A stretch of 64,000 bases of DNA from Congeria kusceri (Eukaryota; Mollusca; Bivalvia; Myida; Dreissenidae): NCBI GenBank assembly GCA_027627225.1, contig CM051024.1:82694204-82758203 (forward strand), written 5' to 3'. The position numbers were made by a program, and so were the translations under genes. Of this stretch, positions 60,876-64,000 are shown piece after piece (position 1 is the first letter of the stretch; the number at the start of each line of letters is the position of its first letter). The notes beneath the pieces were generated by a model that was not told where the DNA came from, ran no database searches, and saw nothing but the letters and a program-made list of their open reading frames with translations.

Positions 60876-61299
60876 AATCACTTTCGCAACGAGTCAAAAA
60901 TAAACGATTAGCGCCTTAATTTGGTAGCCTTACTCCATGACACTCCGGTCAATATTTCGGTAATGTACATAAAAGTAACTAGCAAAGTAAATAGCAAAAG
61001 TAGGGATGTTATTAGTTTATAAAGATTTTTTTATAATAAATTGACCTTTTGCAAACTGTAATTGTAATTGTAATAAATCACATAATATACACATTATAAT
61101 ACATATTACATACATTATCTTAAATAATTAAAATGTAGGAAAAAGCGTGTGAAATTTTGTTGTTTTGAAGAAGGACCCTTTTGGTTTCGATTTACTGTCT
61201 AATAGCCTGCAAAGAAAATAAGTAGTTTTCCGCGATACCTGTTTTGGAAATGACCCTCTCAAAAGACCGTTGGCTTTCGCCAACAGCCTAACCATATGA

Positions 61300-61850
61300 A
61301 GACATGACATATTGACTGCGATCGATGCATCTGCGCTATACTGATTGATGAGAAAACAACCGCAAACCGAGGTTACACGAGATACCTGCGGTTCTGATGC
61401 CAACATGCAAACAAAAAAATGACAAGAAAAACACGACCTAATTAACGTGATAATTTGAGTGCGCAAACCCTTGCAAAGCACGCGCTCAAACTGTTTTTCA
61501 GTTATAAAATGTTCTTCTTTCAGATACAAATATATGATAATAATAATTTAGACTGTTTTTATGCGAACATAGTTTTAGAAAACGGAAATTAGCCTTTGCA
61601 ACGGTATTTTGTTTGGGTCGTTGCCTTTCTTTTTGTGCGGCTTTTTAGCATAGCAAAAGCATTGGAATGTTGAAAGACTGTGGCGTGCCTAGGTCGGGTA
61701 TGTTTTACTGAAGTTCATGCGTATCTTTTACAAAACTGAGCGAAGCGAGCGAAATGTTTTTAGCATATTTATCCAGTTGCAACCATAACCTCAAAAATAA
61801 TCTTGATAACGAACAGAATTATGAGTCGGATGTTCCATGGTTTCGTCAAA
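61300..61850. repeat. Unit 3 tail remnants
   Basis: Pieces match sequence downstream of B1 (22550-22740: gatgcatctgcgctata, ttctgatgccaacatgcaaa) and the unit tail (26770-26840, caacggta..ttgtttgg). No gene. Confidence 0.55.
61690..61772. repeat. Repeat taggtcgggt..gagcgaa..tttatcc
   Basis: A similar stretch closes the window at 63930-64000 (ctaggtcgggttaatgtg, gagcgagcgaagaaatgttt, catactttatcc). A dispersed repeat of unknown type. Confidence 0.5.
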
Positions 61851-62019
61851 ATGGAACAGCAAGCGTTTGAAATACGCAATTACCGTAGTACGGTACAGTA
61901 CGGTACAGTGCAGTATAGTATAATATACCGTAAATAAGCATGTGGTTTACTGTGAAAAAAGAAGAACATTTTTAATTGGGACCATTCTCACAAGGTACGT
62001 ATTTATTGCGCCAAAGACT

Positions 62020-62660
62020 ATTGTGGTTGTTTGTTATAATCAGGGGCGGTTCCAGGATTTCGGGTTGGGGGGGGGGGGCGTAAACTTTTGATCGTGCTGT
62101 TATGACCCCTTTATGTTTTATGTGGGTCTGCAGTGATCAGCTACAGATCCGTATCAAAGATATTTAATATTTTGTGTACGTCATCATCATCATCATTATC
62201 GTCATCATCATCGTCGTCGTCAAATGCACTTTGCTTCACAGAATATTTTGATACTTCACTGTATTGTGTCCGAAAGACATGTTAATTCATCTGTATGCCA
62301 TGCACCTGTTTTGGAAATAAATTGCCATGGTTTGATGTGCCTGTCCACTAAATACGTATTTGGCATTCAATGTTATATATCAGGAACATCTGTTAACATG
62401 TTAAATCCGGAGCTGACTACATTCAAACACGCATTCATCAATAATTATTTGTATTATTCAAATACCGAAGTGTAATGGTCTCTTTTCGAAGTGAATGCCA
62501 TTTAAATAACTCACACGTTCACAGCCATGCCCATCAATTGTCTTCAAATGTGTATGCACTGTTGTTTTTTTTTTTTTCGAAAAGAACTAACGGACATGCA
62601 GACGAACATGTTTAACGCGAAATATTGTGGAAGATACTCGTATGATTGCGTTGTGAACTA
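62020..62660. other. Unique sequence with simple repeats
   Basis: Holds a poly-G run (62067-62078) and a cat/gtc trinucleotide run (62183-62221). The 83-codon frame at 62224-62475 has no recognisable domain or splice context and is not called as a gene. Confidence 0.4.
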
Positions 62661-62679
62661 ATAAGGCAAGTGATGCCGA

Positions 62680-63545
62680 CTTTGGGTCAATTTCGCTGAC
62701 ATAGTTGGCGACTAGTTTGCGATTGTTTGGCGACTGGTTGTCGATGCTCGGTGGGCGGAATGAGGATTATTTGTATTTAATTCAGTTCTATGATTTTTCT
62801 CATTGTTCAAAAAAACGTTTGCCTATATATATATGACATTGGACTATATTTTAATCTATGTCTTGTGAAAATTTAAGAAACTGAATGAATTCATGTTGTT
62901 TTGTTGATTATTTAATTCAATTATAATTTTTATATTATTATTCTCTACTATGCCCGGCAGCACATTTTAATGTTAAGGTAAACTATCAAGTGCACTTTCC
63001 ATATCCGGCAATATTATCTTGTCCCTACCATTCCCCTTATTTGAAAAGGCATGCTAACACTAATAAATTTAAACAATTACGTCTCTCGTCACGTTTAAAA
63101 GAATAATGGTTAAATTGTGCGTTCATTTTTAATTGTGTTTTGGAGACGAAAGTAACACGGCGAGCGGTCGTAAGATGGTCTGCGACTAATCGCCGACCAG
63201 TCGGCAATCAGTCGGCGCTCAATCGCTGACCAGTCGGCGATCAAAAAATGGTCTGCGACAAGTCACACTTGGTCAGCGACTAGTCGGCGATCGTCGCAGA
63301 CCAGACTGCGATTGATCGCCGACTAAATAAAAACCAACGAAAACCTTCTCACGACCTGTTTGGTCGGCAAACGGTCTTTGATGCAACATCGAAGATCATC
63401 TGCGACCAAAATGGTTCTGAAGACCAGTCGGCGACCATCGACAACCAGCCGCCTGCCTCCAACAACCTGTTAATGACCTTTTTAAGACCGTCAGCAAACA
63501 CTGGTCGTTGATGATCGGGAGTTGGTCTTTAGTTGGTCGCAGGCT
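62680..63545. repeat. Cluster of gtcggcgac / gaccag motifs
   Basis: More than twenty variants of gaccagtcggcga and its complement, in both orientations, most densely at 63170-63310. A G+C-rich island in A+T-rich DNA, with no open frame. Confidence 0.6.
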
Positions 63546-64000
63546 ATGTGTTAATTGGGTTTAATTCATTCATATGAATCCATAAAACAATATGAAATGT
63601 GATTGCTAAGGGAACATTGAACAAAAAGTTTGTCGATTTACATTTTTGGGAATTAAACTATTTATTGAGACAAAATTGTTTAAACTCGAAAGTAGTCATT
63701 GATTTGACTTGAATTTCGGTTAAATTATATTTATAAGAAAAGTATAAATTTCTTCTATATGGTATTCTGTGCCTTTTGTATATTGCATCTGATATCTTTA
63801 TATTATATATGAATTTATAAAATAAAACATCCACAAATAAAGGTATATATACCCATTGTCTATAACTTCTAGTTTTCGCTGAACTTTGGAGCCGTACTAC
63901 GATGTACGTAAGAAATCGTATGGGGGCAAGCTAGGTCGGGTTAATGTGTATAATGTGTGCAAAGATGAGCGAGCGAAGAAATGTTTAGCATACTTTATCC

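Larger units (their letters stand above)
52425..61850. repeat. Segmental duplication unit 3 (old, partial)
   Basis: Starts with a diverged copy of the unit head (ttgccacaagacagtatgc) and holds A3 (minus) and B3 (plus), both broken. Similarity to unit 1 resumes in pieces: 61300-61480 resembles 22550-22740, and 61570-61640 resembles 26770-26840. The dystrophin block is missing. The right boundary is approximate because it was judged by eye from these scattered matches. Confidence 0.75.

Noticed and set aside
62224..62475. 83-codon frame
   Set aside because: No domain, no flanking splice signals; within chance length for this sequence.

Overview
The window is eukaryotic and A+T-rich, with split genes, GT-AG introns, microsatellites, a tRNA-derived SINE and several dispersed repeats that I associate with bivalve molluscs: hairpin elements with the motif gtcgtcccggattagcctg, a long element starting tagctcacctgagc, and a tgtcgcc..ggcgaca element. 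A heterodont bivalve, possibly a Dreissena-like mussel, is my best guess. The genus is inference; no search was run.

Most of the window is a tandem segmental duplication. Unit 1 (1-27296) and unit 2 (27297-about 52424) are long copies offset by 27,296 bp. Unit 3 (about 52425-61850) is older, shorter and more diverged. Each unit carries members of a small secreted-protein family. The architecture is a signal peptide, a Gly/Ser-rich beta-hairpin-like region of about 55-60 residues, a tetrabasic furin-type site, and a C-terminal EF-hand pair ending in Cys. The gene has three coding exons; the last two are exactly 157 and 65 bp. A type A gene lies on the minus strand and type B/C genes on the plus strand. 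Only A1 (1469-2517, 156 aa) and B1 (20061-22361, 152 aa) look intact. A2, A3, B2, B3, C1 and C2 are frameshifted, stopped or truncated.

Between the A and B genes, units 1 and 2 each hold the 3' end of a dystrophin gene (about 6966-13214 and 34952-41023). This covers the C-terminal coiled coil and a short conserved tail. Each copy has its own disabling changes, so both look like duplicated 3' fragments rather than the working gene. Unit 3 lacks the dystrophin block, and its A and B genes sit head to head only 1.4 kb apart.

Region by region: 0-3 kb holds A1 and its promoter; 3-6.9 kb minisatellites and a hairpin element; 7-13.2 kb dystrophin copy 1 with intronic repeats; 13.2-20 kb gene-poor sequence with a MITE, a CpG-rich patch and a long AT microsatellite; 20-22.4 kb B1; 24.8-25.7 kb C1. 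Unit 2 repeats this, with the block containing B1 exons 1-2 lost. 49-52.4 kb is a locally duplicated linker. 52.4-61.8 kb is unit 3. 62-64 kb is repeat-rich unique sequence.

The most unusual points are the fusion of a beta/Gly-rich, antimicrobial-like module to an EF-hand pair, and a recurring pattern of 75-97 bp tandem repeats that end exactly on splice acceptors in three different introns.
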